A stretch of 16,360 nucleotides of DNA from Campylobacteraceae bacterium (GCA_026982175.1 JALSHP010000213.1:1-16360); one strand, 5' to 3'. Positions 6,269 through 14,378 are shown, counted from the first letter of the stretch. Program-made: numbers and translations. The notes: generated from the letters alone by a model not told the origin.

Positions 6269-6877
6269 TTAGATAAGTCTCTCCGTACACAAAGCAGTAG
6301 TAGAACCAACTTGCACAAGAGGGGCATCGCTACTATTTGAAGAGAAATCTGTACCCATGGCTTCTATGCTAAATCCTTCCATTATACGACCTGTACCATC
6401 AGACTCGACATTTACTGTTAGCAAACCAGCTGTTTTAGGGCTACTTCTAGGATAGCTTTTTTCTATGATGGTTCGGGAGGGAAGCCCATCTCGTGCTGCA
6501 CGTCTGGTAATGGTTGCATCGGAGGGTGAAACTTCTGATACAACACCTCCTTTAACAATAATTTTTGCTGTGGCAACACCCCCTTGGTCAGAGACAGTTA
6601 GCAACATTTTCAAAGGAGAAATCTGTGAAGTTACATAAGGAATAAAGTTGACATTTCTATTGGTTGTTCCTGATTGACAAGACAAGGTTCGACCTGTGAC
6701 ATTATCATCAGCTTCACTGGATGTTACTAATCCATTGTTATCATTAAAAGCTATGAGCGTAACTTTTGGGTTAATGGTATCATTATCTGGAACTTCTGTG
6801 TTACAAGCACTTAGCAAAAAGAGCGTAGCAATTAGTAAAATTGTATTTGTATTTGTATTTGTATTTGTATTTTTCAT
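6269..6877 (-). CDS. Small lipoprotein of unknown function with repeat-encoded N-terminus
   Basis: The 202-residue product has a lipoprotein signal: MK, then five Asn-Thr pairs, a hydrophobic core (ILLIATLFLL) and lipobox LSAC with the lipidated cysteine at C25. The Asn-Thr run comes from a perfect hexanucleotide repeat and is odd, since only one lysine is present in the n-region. The mature part has no recognised domain; it looks beta-rich and contains a paired-cysteine possibility (one Cys near residue 68, one near 198). A ribosome binding site (AAAGGA) precedes the ATG. It lies 27 bases after the stop codon of the Lcl/DUF1566 lipoprotein gene (7930-6905) and shares its strand, so the two are almost certainly cotranscribed. 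Likely envelope-located; function not assigned. Confidence 0.82.
   Translation of the reverse strand: MKNTNTNTNTNTILLIATLFLLSACNTEVPDNDTINPKVTLIAFNDNNGLVTSSEADDNVTGRTLSCQSGTTNRNVNFIPYVTSQISPLKMLLTVSDQGGVATAKIIVKGGVVSEVSPSDATITRRAARDGLPSRTIIEKSYPRSSPKTAGLLTVNVESDGTGRIMEGFSIEAMGTDFSSNSSDAPLVQVGSTTALCTERLI
6841..6870 (-). repeat. Hexanucleotide tandem repeat (AATACA)5 in a signal peptide
   Basis: Five perfect copies of TTGTAT (plus strand), i.e. AATACA in the coding direction, encode five Asn-Thr pairs immediately after MK. Gain or loss of units keeps the reading frame and would only change the length of the signal peptide n-region. Confidence 0.95.
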
Positions 6878-6904
6878 GACAAATCCTTTAATTATAAATT
6901 TATG

Positions 6905-7930
6905 TTAATTCGCATCACGAACACAACGAACATATTGGTCAAATGAAGAGTGGTTTGTACCTCCTCTATGGATAACACCATCTTTAAAATTCACATCCCA
7001 GCTCCAAGTATCTAGCCCAGATTGTACGTCATTTGTCCAATAGGCATCACTATAAGCAACATTGCTAACATTGCCATCAATGGCTGCATCATAAGCTTCA
7101 ATGTTAATTAATGAAGCCAACTCTTTAACTGTTGGTACTCTCCATCCACTGTTTAGTCCACCCAAAGAGAGGTTGTCACAATAGGCATCAGCCTCTGAGA
7201 AACTGTATCTTTCAACTTTTGTTGAGAGTGCATCTTGCCATAATAGGTTATGGATATGGTCTGTCACGATGTCGCCATTTTTACGGAGGTCTCTCTCTTT
7301 GAGACGTTTGTTTGCAAATTCATCGCTAACACAACGAACATTATGTGTGGTGGAAAAATGAGAGGGATATGCCCCTGTGTTAAAATGTACTTCACCTCGC
7401 TTAAAATGAATTGTCCACCTGTATAGGCTCTCACTTGAGGCACTTTTTGTCTGTGTCCAATATTGTTGGGAATTAGTATTGCTAAAAGTATCATAAATAG
7501 AAGGGCTATGTCGTTCATAGTTTACCAAAGTCAAAAGTTCAAAGTAGGTTGGTAGTCTCCATGATGAGATGTCATTTAAAGTTAGTGTTGCACAATAACT
7601 TTCTGCTTCAGCAAATTTTTCAATGGTTGTTTTGGCTGCAACGTTATCTTGCCAATAGAGATTTGACTGCTCTTCTTTTACGATGTTAGCATTAATCCGT
7701 GAAAAAACTGGATTAATGGGTAAGTCAATAAAAGAGGGTTCTGCTATTGTGGCTAAGTCATCTATTGTTGCCGTTTCAGTTGTTCCTCTTGGTACATTGT
7801 TTGTTGTAGATTCATCTTGATTCGTCTCTTCTTGAGGAATGTCTCCTCCTGTAGATTCTTTGCTGTCTGAACCACAAGCGTTAAAAAAAGCAAGTAGTGT
7901 TATGAGGCTTAAAGTATTTAATTTATTCAT
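6905..7930 (-). CDS. Lipoprotein with two Lcl/DUF1566 domains
   Basis: The 341-residue protein starts with a lipoprotein signal (lipobox FNAC, C19), followed by an acidic, Ser/Thr/Glu-rich linker. Two tandem domains follow, each with the Lcl C-terminal (DUF1566) pattern: LYWQDN...AESYCATL...WRLPTYFELLTLV...YWTQT...VRCVSD in the first and LLWQDA...ADAYCDNL...GWRVPTVKELASLI...YWTND...VRCVRD in the second. Each has a conserved Cys pair (in YC and in RCV) that may form a disulfide. Lcl domains occur in surface proteins, including a collagen-like Legionella adhesin; here an outer-surface binding role is an inference. It is the first gene of a two-gene unit with the lipoprotein at 6877, and starts 23 bases or so after a promoter block shared with the 8007-10691 gene. 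Confidence 0.88.
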   Translation of the reverse strand: MNKLNTLSLITLLAFFNACGSDSKESTGGDIPQEETNQDESTTNNVPRGTTETATIDDLATIAEPSFIDLPINPVFSRINANIVKEEQSNLYWQDNVAAKTTIEKFAEAESYCATLTLNDISSWRLPTYFELLTLVNYERHSPSIYDTFSNTNSQQYWTQTKSASSESLYRWTIHFKRGEVHFNTGAYPSHFSTTHNVRCVSDEFANKRLKERDLRKNGDIVTDHIHNLLWQDALSTKVERYSFSEADAYCDNLSLGGLNSGWRVPTVKELASLINIEAYDAAIDGNVSNVAYSDAYWTNDVQSGLDTWSWDVNFKDGVIHRGGTNHSSFDQYVRCVRDAN

Positions 7931-7940
7931 TTTAGTTCCT

Positions 7941-7995
7941 TTATATTTTAAATTATTTTATTCTATCATCTAAAAATCACGTATGCGTTCTGTTT
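7941..7995 (-). repeat. Shared 55-bp promoter block, copy A
   Basis: It is identical in 53 of 55 positions to 10720-10774 and lies at the same place relative to a downstream lipoprotein gene. It contains the -10 box and about 27 bases upstream of it with an ACG-N4-CGT inverted motif. Confidence 0.9.
7960..7968 (-). promoter_or_regulatory. Extended -10 promoter for the Lcl-domain lipoprotein operon
   Basis: On the minus strand it reads TGATAGAAT, one mismatch from TGnTATAAT. It predicts a 5' leader of about 23 bases with the AAAGGA ribosome binding site before the ATG at 7930. Confidence 0.55.
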
Positions 7996-8006
7996 TGTTT
8001 TTTAAG

Positions 8007-10691
8007 TTAATTTATCTCTGCATCTGCTAGTACAATGGTATTTTCAGATGTTTCTTTGGTTTTCCAAAGTTGGTATTGGTCATATTTATTTTCTGTGCGA
8101 AACAATAAGTTGTTTTCAAATGAACCAAACATCTTAATGTCAATGACTGATGTGTTAAAGTTTGCAATACTTTCTGTTCCTTCTTCACTACCATCACTTA
8201 GCCATAAACCAAAGTGTCCATCTTCAAAACCTGTGCTTATGGTTAAATAAATCTTATTATTAAGATAAAATAAATTATCAATTTCATCTAGCATGTAAAA
8301 CAGTTTCACACGCTCTGTTCCCTCTGCTGTCCCATCACTTTTCCAAAGCTCTTTTCTTCCTATCTCATTTTTTGCAGAAAAATAAGCCATGCCGTTGATG
8401 TTAGCAATATCTTTTGGGTCAGCATCTAAGGCATCTTCTCTAAGGTCTTTGACTAAGAGAGTTCCCACTTCTGTACCATCACTTTTCCACAGTTCTGTTC
8501 CATGTATTCCATCATTTGCTGAAAAATAGAGTACTCCATTAATGTCACTAAGTTCTTTTGGACGGCTGTGCTTAAGTCGTAAAAGTCCATCTCCTGCATT
8601 TATATTTTTGACCAATTTTGTTCCAAGTGTTGAGCCATCACTTTTCCAAAGTTCAATACCATGTACGCCATCGTTGGCAGAAAAGTAAAGCTTATTATTT
8701 ACAAGAGTTAATTGATTGTCTGTCGTAGACCGTCCTATTACTATTCCATCAGGCTCATAGTTACCACTTCCTACTTGTTTAACTAAAGTGGTATGGCTTC
8801 CATCACTCTTCCACAGCTCGGTACCAGGATTGTCTCCTCCAAAAAGACCAACGGTAAAATACAATGTATTGTTCCAAACAAGCATATTTTTGATATTGAC
8901 CGACCTGTTATTTGGATTAATATCCTTAACAATCACCGTTCCCTCTTCTGTCCCATTAGTTTTCCAAAGTTCTCTACCATAGGTATCATTGAAGGCTGTA
9001 AAATACAATGTTCCATTTACATCTCTAAGATTTTGGGGAAAAGCGTCTTCTTTTCCTGCTTGTATGTTTTTTAAAATTCGTGTTCCCTCTTCTGTCCCAT
9101 CACTTATCCACAACTCTATGCCATGTATGCCATCATCAGCTACAAAATAATAGTTAGAAGCTATCTTTATGGCTTCTTTTTCATCTCTAAATATTGATTG
9201 TTCTGTACCTTTATGAATGTCTTTCACCATAACAATAGCACTTTCGCTTCCATCACTTTTCCAAAGTTCTGTACCATGTATTTTGTCATTGGCTATCATG
9301 TAAACACTTTCACCTACAGCTGTTAAAAAACTTATGTCTAAAGGATGCTCTTCTAACGCTGTATCTTGCACTAGTACTGTGCCATCTTCTGTTCCATCAC
9401 TTTTCCATAAGGCTTTGCCTTTATAAAAGTACAATATGCCATTGACATTTATTAGGTTGTGAAGACTACTGCTTTGATTGCCTACACTTATATCTCGTAC
9501 CAAACTTTTGTTCGCTGTACTAAGGTCAAACTTCCATAACTCTTTACCATGTGTGGCATCATAAGCCATAAAATAAAGCACATTGTCTATGGCTATGAGT
9601 TGAATAGGACGAGAACTATGTCTACCCTCATTAATGTCTATGAGTATGGGACCCAATACGCTATATAGCCATAACTCTTCTCCGTGTGTCTCACTGTGAG
9701 CTGTAAAAAACAAAACGCCATTGACATTGGTGAGTTGTTTAGGATTTTGTACGTCTAAATCTCCTAAAAGTTGGGTTCTTCCGTCATGGCTTTCCCATAG
9801 CTTTTTACCTGTACCATCATCAGCTGTAAAATAAAGTGTATTGGCGACAGCAGTTAGTGAACTTATATTTGAACTCTCCGAGCCTATTCTAATGTCTTTT
9901 TCCAGACTTGTTCCCTCTGCTGTTCCATCACTTTTCCAAAGTTCTCTACCATGTTCATCATCTCTAACTGTAAAATAAAGTAAATCATTTACATGGGTTA
10001 AGTTGTCAATATATGGACTTACTTCACCTCCTCTAATCTCTTTTACTAATACCGTTGAAGATTCTACTCCTTCACTTTTCCATAATTGGGTACTCGTGTT
10101 ATTGTTTATTGTAAAGTAAAGTATGCCGTTGGCATCAACAAAATGAGAAAGGCTTGAACTCTCTTCTCTTGTGGATATGTCTTTAACCATTACAGCTTCT
10201 GTTCCATCATATTTCCATAGTTCTGCACCATCGTTACCATTGTCTGCTGAAAAATAAAGGGTCTCATTTACTTTTGTAAGGTTGAAAATATTTGAACTGC
10301 CTGTACCCACATGGATGTCTTGAACCATAGTAGTACCTGTTGAATTGCTTTTCCATAACTCTCTACCATGAATCCCATCATCTGCTATGAAATATAAGGT
10401 ATTTCCAATGTTCACCATTCTTCGTTCAATCTTTGAACCCAAAGTTTGTTTGGTATTTATGTCTTTTAAAAGCCTTGTCCCCTCTTTTGTACCATCTGTC
10501 ATCCATGGTTCTAGTCCATATTGGGGACTGTCTAAAAAAACAAGGTACTTATTCCTATTAGTAGGAGTAGAGGTTACGCTATGATTTTCATCCAAAGTAA
10601 TACTATTATTACTTTTCTTTTGATTGCCACATCCTAAAAAAAGAAGTAGGGGTATGCTTAGTATGATTACTTTTATTATAGAGGGTTTCAT
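8007..10691 (-). CDS. Large lipoprotein built of about 18 ELWxxDGT repeats
   Basis: The 894-residue protein starts with a lipoprotein signal (lipobox FLGC, C21) after an AAAGGA ribosome binding site. The rest is almost wholly a tandem array of about 18 units of 40-55 residues with consensus LYFxAxDGxHGxELWKSDGTxxGTxLVKDIxxGxxSSxxxxLTxVNG, the ELWxxDGT repeat. Unit copies vary: several lose the DGT (for example ELWLYSVLG, ELWKFDLST) and the last ends in QLWKTKETSEN. The period and alternating strands suggest a beta-propeller or beta-solenoid on the cell surface or in the periplasm. No enzymatic motif is seen. It is a single-gene unit with its own promoter in the shared 55-bp block, and is divergent from the histidine kinase gene. 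Its stop codon is 76 bases before the start of the next gene on that strand. Confidence 0.9.
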   Translation of the reverse strand: MKPSIIKVIILSIPLLLFLGCGNQKKSNNSITLDENHSVTSTPTNRNKYLVFLDSPQYGLEPWMTDGTKEGTRLLKDINTKQTLGSKIERRMVNIGNTLYFIADDGIHGRELWKSNSTGTTMVQDIHVGTGSSNIFNLTKVNETLYFSADNGNDGAELWKYDGTEAVMVKDISTREESSSLSHFVDANGILYFTINNNTSTQLWKSEGVESSTVLVKEIRGGEVSPYIDNLTHVNDLLYFTVRDDEHGRELWKSDGTAEGTSLEKDIRIGSESSNISSLTAVANTLYFTADDGTGKKLWESHDGRTQLLGDLDVQNPKQLTNVNGVLFFTAHSETHGEELWLYSVLGPILIDINEGRHSSRPIQLIAIDNVLYFMAYDATHGKELWKFDLSTANKSLVRDISVGNQSSSLHNLINVNGILYFYKGKALWKSDGTEDGTVLVQDTALEEHPLDISFLTAVGESVYMIANDKIHGTELWKSDGSESAIVMVKDIHKGTEQSIFRDEKEAIKIASNYYFVADDGIHGIELWISDGTEEGTRILKNIQAGKEDAFPQNLRDVNGTLYFTAFNDTYGRELWKTNGTEEGTVIVKDINPNNRSVNIKNMLVWNNTLYFTVGLFGGDNPGTELWKSDGSHTTLVKQVGSGNYEPDGIVIGRSTTDNQLTLVNNKLYFSANDGVHGIELWKSDGSTLGTKLVKNINAGDGLLRLKHSRPKELSDINGVLYFSANDGIHGTELWKSDGTEVGTLLVKDLREDALDADPKDIANINGMAYFSAKNEIGRKELWKSDGTAEGTERVKLFYMLDEIDNLFYLNNKIYLTISTGFEDGHFGLWLSDGSEEGTESIANFNTSVIDIKMFGSFENNLLFRTENKYDQYQLWKTKETSENTIVLADAEIN

Positions 10692-10719
10692 TATTTATCC
10701 TTTAATATTTTTTATTTAT

Positions 10720-10774
10720 TTATATTTTAAATTATTTGATTCTATCATCTAAAAATCACGAATGCGTTCTGTTT
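10720..10774 (-). repeat. Shared 55-bp promoter block, copy B
   Basis: This is the partner of 7941-7995, with two substitutions in 55 bases. It lies between the ELWxxDGT lipoprotein and the divergent histidine kinase, directly next to the kinase promoter. Confidence 0.9.
10739..10747 (-). promoter_or_regulatory. Extended -10 promoter for the ELWxxDGT lipoprotein
   Basis: On the minus strand it reads TGATAGAAT, identical to the box upstream of the Lcl-domain lipoprotein. It predicts a leader of about 40 bases. Confidence 0.55.
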
Positions 10775-10779
10775 GAATA

Positions 10780-10788
10780 TGTTATAAT
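10780..10788 (+). promoter_or_regulatory. Extended -10 promoter for the histidine kinase operon
   Basis: TGTTATAAT is a perfect extended -10. It lies about 30 bases before the ATG at 10818 and 33 bases from the divergent -10 at 10739-10747. Confidence 0.65.
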
Positions 10789-10817
10789 TTGACAATCATT
10801 TAAAATTAGGAATAGGA

Positions 10818-11936
10818 ATGTTGAAGTATCTTAAAACATTGGAATACAAAGAGCTTTTTTTAGTAGTGTTTCTTTTTACTTTTGTCATTGGCACATTTGT
10901 TATTTCCTTGGTTTCTTTTTTTCTGGGAGACATAGTTAGTTTTTTTGTAACCTTGTTTTCTTTTATTGGAGGTATTTATACCGTTTACCTTTATATTGAA
11001 AAAAAAGAAAATATCAACTACATCGCTGTTTTACTCTTATGGATGATTGCCTTTATTGTTTTTAGTCATATTTTTATTAACAATTTTGGGATTGATGTGG
11101 TTTATATTTTGCTCTTACCCATGACAGCCCCTATTTTATTGTCACGTAAAGCGTTGCTTTTTCATGGAAGCATCTATTTGTTCCTAAGTATTCTCATTTT
11201 TTCTTATGGATTTATGACAGGTCAATTTACCGATTCACGCTCTATTAGTGGCTTTGGCTTGTTGGCATTTTTTGTTTTTCTTTTTGGAAGTACTTATCAT
11301 ATTGCCATTGAAGAGTCCTACCGTAAACTAGCCGAAGCTGACCGACAAAAAGCATTTTTACTTAAAGAGATACACCATCGTGTTAAAAATAATCTGAACA
11401 TCATCGCTTCTATTTTGGGCTTAGAGAAATATGAAAGCGACATTAGCGAAGTGCATAAGTTGATTAAGCAAAACAAATTACGCATTGAATCCATTGCCAT
11501 GGTACATGAGATACTTTACGAAAGCAAAGATTTGGAACATATTGATTTTAGACATTATATTTTGAAACTAACCCAACATATTTTAAACACAGAAAGAGGT
11601 CTTCATGAAATTGAACTTTTTACCGATATTGTTGAGCTTGAACTCAACATGGAATACATGATGCAGTTTGGTATTATTGTCAATGAACTCATGACCAATA
11701 GCATCAAGTATGCTTTTACCAAAGAGTGTGATACTGGAAAAATAAGCATTTGCCTAGAGAAACACCAATATGAATATAAATTCATTTACCAAGACAATGG
11801 CATGGGACTTAAAGAAAATAAAAAAGGTTTTGGAATGAATCTTATTGAAATGTCAGTAGAACAACTCGATGGAGAGGTGCATTTTTTTGACAATGATGGT
11901 TTGGTTTGTGAAGTGTTTTTTAGGAGTGAAAGTTGA
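10818..11936 (+). CDS. Membrane histidine kinase, HisKA_2 type
   Basis: The 372-residue sensor kinase has about six hydrophobic segments (roughly 13-37, 39-60, 69-87, 94-109, 112-133, 145-164) and no obvious extracellular sensor domain. The signal may be sensed within the membrane. The dimerisation/phosphoacceptor domain holds KEIHHRVKNNLNIIASIL, the HisKA_2 (HPK-like, HRxKN) motif, with H187 as the likely phosphorylated residue. The ATP-binding domain shows an N-box (NELMTNSIKYAF, N289/N294), G1 DNGMGL (D326) and G2 GFGMNL (337-342). The ATG follows AGGAATAGGA. Its stop overlaps the TTG start of the response regulator gene by four bases, so the two are translationally coupled. It would autophosphorylate and pass phosphate to D52 of the regulator. 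Confidence 0.9.
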   Translation: MLKYLKTLEYKELFLVVFLFTFVIGTFVISLVSFFLGDIVSFFVTLFSFIGGIYTVYLYIEKKENINYIAVLLLWMIAFIVFSHIFINNFGIDVVYILLLPMTAPILLSRKALLFHGSIYLFLSILIFSYGFMTGQFTDSRSISGFGLLAFFVFLFGSTYHIAIEESYRKLAEADRQKAFLLKEIHHRVKNNLNIIASILGLEKYESDISEVHKLIKQNKLRIESIAMVHEILYESKDLEHIDFRHYILKLTQHILNTERGLHEIELFTDIVELELNMEYMMQFGIIVNELMTNSIKYAFTKECDTGKISICLEKHQYEYKFIYQDNGMGLKENKKGFGMNLIEMSVEQLDGEVHFFDNDGLVCEVFFRSES

Positions 11937-12628
11937 GAGTTTTAATCGTCGAAGATGAGATTATCCCTGCAAATTATCTTAAAAGAATTGTGATGGACAA
12001 TGCTTGTGAAGTCATTGGTATTGTGACCAAAGGGGCTGTAGCCATTCAACGTGCCAGAGAGACAAAACCCGATATGGTGCTAATGGATGTAATGCTCAAA
12101 GACAATGTTAGTGGTTGTGATGCTGCTTTGGAGATTCGCCGTGAAAATGCTGAAATCATGATAGTCTTTTTAACAGCATTTTCCGATAAAGAGATGATTG
12201 ACTTTGCTGTAAAATCAAAAGCCTTTGCTTATTTACTCAAGCCTTATAGAGAATATGAGATAATCGCTACACTTGAATTAGCAAGAGGTAAATTAGAAGA
12301 AAAATCAGAAGATGAAGTCTCGATGTTAAATAAACCAAAAGAGAAATTGGCATTAATAGATGGGTTCTTCTTTAATTTAGAAACAGGCATACTCTATAAA
12401 AATGAAATAGAAATACCTTGTGGACCAAGAGGTAGAAAATTGCTCATGTTACTTTGTAACAATAGCCATACGGTACTCACTATTGATACTCTACTTGAAG
12501 CACTATGGGACACACCTAAGTCACAACAAACCTTACGCTCCCTTATCCATCGTATACGAGAAAAGACAAGCATGAACTTAATTAAAAATATTAATAAGTT
12601 AGGATACAAAATTTCGCTCTCTTCTTAA
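11933..12628 (+). CDS. Response regulator with C-terminal OmpR-type winged helix
   Basis: The 231-residue regulator starts at a TTG (11933-11935) that overlaps the kinase TGA, with TAGGAG six bases upstream as ribosome binding site. The receiver domain has the acidic pair E7/D8, the phosphoacceptor D52 (LMDVML), T81, Y100 and K103 (LLKPY). The linker is lysine-rich. Residues about 140-231 form a winged helix of the Trans_reg_C type: FNLETGILYKNEIEI, PRGRKLLMLLCNN, recognition-helix region QQTLRSLIHRIREKT, and the wing NINKLGYKIS. Phosphorylation by the kinase should alter DNA binding. The targets are not known; the two lipoprotein promoters that share a 55-bp block, one of them immediately upstream of this operon, are plausible candidates. 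Confidence 0.92.
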   Translation: MRVLIVEDEIIPANYLKRIVMDNACEVIGIVTKGAVAIQRARETKPDMVLMDVMLKDNVSGCDAALEIRRENAEIMIVFLTAFSDKEMIDFAVKSKAFAYLLKPYREYEIIATLELARGKLEEKSEDEVSMLNKPKEKLALIDGFFFNLETGILYKNEIEIPCGPRGRKLLMLLCNNSHTVLTIDTLLEALWDTPKSQQTLRSLIHRIREKTSMNLIKNINKLGYKISLSS

Positions 12629-12641
12629 TTAACAAAAGTTA

Positions 12642-12650
12642 TGCTATATT
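12642..12650 (+). promoter_or_regulatory. Extended -10 promoter for the ABC exporter, predicted leaderless
   Basis: TGCTATATT is followed by only six bases (TCTTAG) before the ATG at 12657, so transcription should begin at the start codon. There is no Shine-Dalgarno. Confidence 0.65.
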
Positions 12651-12656
12651 TCTTAG

Positions 12657-14333
12657 ATGATAAGCATAAAATCCATCTTCCAAGAGATATTAAAACATAA
12701 AAAAGTGTTACTCTTAGCCAATACCGTAGCCATCATTTCTACATTGGTTGTTTTACCTGTCGCCCTACTTTTACCCCTACTCATAGATGAACTCATTTTA
12801 GGAAAAGGGGGAGAGATTACCTCCATTATTGACAACTTTTTTAACATTGGTGAGCCGATGTATTACATACTCATTGTGCTATTCATCACCATGGGCTTAA
12901 AGGCAATAGGCTTAGTCTTTTCACTTCTGCACATACGACTGTTTACAAAAATCTCCAAAGAAGTGACTTACACTATTCGTAAACGTCTACTCAACCATCT
13001 CCAAGTGGTCTCTATGAGAGAGTATGACCTCTTAGGCTCTGGGGCTGTTGCCTCTAAAATCATCACCGATGTTGAAACCATTGACAAATTTGTCGCTTCT
13101 TCTGTAGGGGAAGTCGTGGTGGAACTCTTAACACTTATGGGGGTTTCCATTGTCTTGTTATGGTTAAATTGGCAATTGGCTTTGGTAATTTTGGTACTCA
13201 ATCCTGTGACCATGTTCATTATGTTGCGAACTTTTAAAAATGTGGCAAAAATGAAGAAAAAAGAGAACCAATCCATCGAAACTTTTCAAAACACTTTAAC
13301 TGAAAGTTTAGAACTTTACAACCAAATAAGGGTACAAAACAGAGAAAAATATTTTTTAAATACCATTGACCAACAAGCCAAAGAGATACGTGACCGTTCC
13401 TATTTGTTTGGCTTAAAGAGTGAAATAGCCTTAGAGTTCTCACGGCTCTTAATTTTTTATTCTCATGACATCTTTAAGGCATTGGGTATCTTCATGGTAC
13501 TCATTGGCATGTTGACCATTGGGAAGATGTTGGCTATCTTCTCTTACGCATGGGTACTCATGCGACCTGTTGATAAGCTAATGAACTTTATTCACCTCTA
13601 CTTCAATGCCAAAGCATCCATTGAGAGACTCAATGAGATTTTGGCTTTAGAAAAAGAGCCACATTATCTTGCCCAAATCGACCCCTTTGAAGAGAAAAAA
13701 TCAGCTTCTATTGTCTTAAAAGATGTCTCGTTCTCATATGACGGAAAACATCAAGTCTTAAGTCATTTAAGTTTAGCTATTAAAGAGGGTGAGAAAGTAG
13801 CCATAGTAGGTGAAACAGGTTCAGGAAAAAGTACCTTAGCTCAAATCCTCATAGGGCTTTACCCCATTGATGAGGGTGAGATTTTTTACAACGATATTGA
13901 AGTCAAAAAGATAGGTTACGAAAAAATCCGTGACCATGTAGGCTTTGTTCTCCAAGCCCCTTTGATGTTTAACAATACCTTACGTTTTAACTTGACATTG
14001 GGACGAGAGTATGCTGATGAAGTAATTTACGAAGCCTTAAAAGTAGCCCAACTCTTTGAGTTTGTCGATGGCTTAGAGCAAAAACTAGAGACCATCGTAG
14101 GAAAAAACGGTACAAAACTTTCAGGAGGACAGCGACAACGTCTCTCCATTGCTAGAGTCTTACTTGATAACCCAAAAGTGATGATATTTGACGAATCAAC
14201 CTCATCGCTTGACGATGCCACCGAGAAGAAGTTACTCGATGCTTTAGAGCTTTATGTGAAAGATAAAACGGTAATTACCATTGCCCATAGAGCAAGTAGT
14301 ATTTTGAGGGCTGATAGGGTGATTAAACTTTAA
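12657..14333 (+). CDS. ABC exporter half-transporter (membrane plus ATPase domain), short C-terminus
   Basis: The 558-residue protein has an N-terminal ABC exporter membrane domain with about six hydrophobic segments (residues about 1-325, e.g. LLLANTVAIISTLVVLPVALLLPLLIDELIL) and a C-terminal ATPase. The ATPase carries Walker A GETGSGKST (385-393), Q-loop VLQAP, signature LSGGQ (488-492), Walker B VMIFDE (D512/E513) and switch histidine H544 (IAHRAS). It would work as a homodimer or heterodimer exporting a lipid, peptide or drug; no substrate is suggested. The TAG before the ATG blocks any upstream in-frame start. It ends with ADRVIKL, only 14 residues after H544, where most exporters have 20-40 more. 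A diverged fragment of a second copy lies at 5754. It is adjacent to, but has its own promoter from, the response regulator gene. Confidence 0.92.
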   Translation: MISIKSIFQEILKHKKVLLLANTVAIISTLVVLPVALLLPLLIDELILGKGGEITSIIDNFFNIGEPMYYILIVLFITMGLKAIGLVFSLLHIRLFTKISKEVTYTIRKRLLNHLQVVSMREYDLLGSGAVASKIITDVETIDKFVASSVGEVVVELLTLMGVSIVLLWLNWQLALVILVLNPVTMFIMLRTFKNVAKMKKKENQSIETFQNTLTESLELYNQIRVQNREKYFLNTIDQQAKEIRDRSYLFGLKSEIALEFSRLLIFYSHDIFKALGIFMVLIGMLTIGKMLAIFSYAWVLMRPVDKLMNFIHLYFNAKASIERLNEILALEKEPHYLAQIDPFEEKKSASIVLKDVSFSYDGKHQVLSHLSLAIKEGEKVAIVGETGSGKSTLAQILIGLYPIDEGEIFYNDIEVKKIGYEKIRDHVGFVLQAPLMFNNTLRFNLTLGREYADEVIYEALKVAQLFEFVDGLEQKLETIVGKNGTKLSGGQRQRLSIARVLLDNPKVMIFDESTSSLDDATEKKLLDALELYVKDKTVITIAHRASSILRADRVIKL

Positions 14334-14372
14334 ATTATCTATATTTCCAATAAAAAAGGTACAATACAGAAC

Positions 14373-14378
14373 TATACT
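14373..14378 (+). promoter_or_regulatory. Possible -10 for the AAA ATPase gene
   Basis: TATACT gives a leader of about 25 bases that would contain the ribosome binding site TTAGGA (14397-14402). A TACAAT at 14360-14365 is an equally plausible alternative. Confidence 0.3.

Noticed and set aside
6696..6908. Plus-strand frame with an FVFVFVF tail
   Set aside because: It is the antisense of the lipoprotein gene and its hexanucleotide repeat, with no ribosome binding site.
10387..10584. Plus-strand frames inside the ELWxxDGT gene
   Set aside because: They are antisense shadows with no ribosome binding site or recognised domain.
8007..10691. CRISPR-like or other DNA repeat array
   Set aside because: The periodicity follows codons of ELWxxDGT protein repeats of variable length, without conserved DNA repeats or unique spacers.
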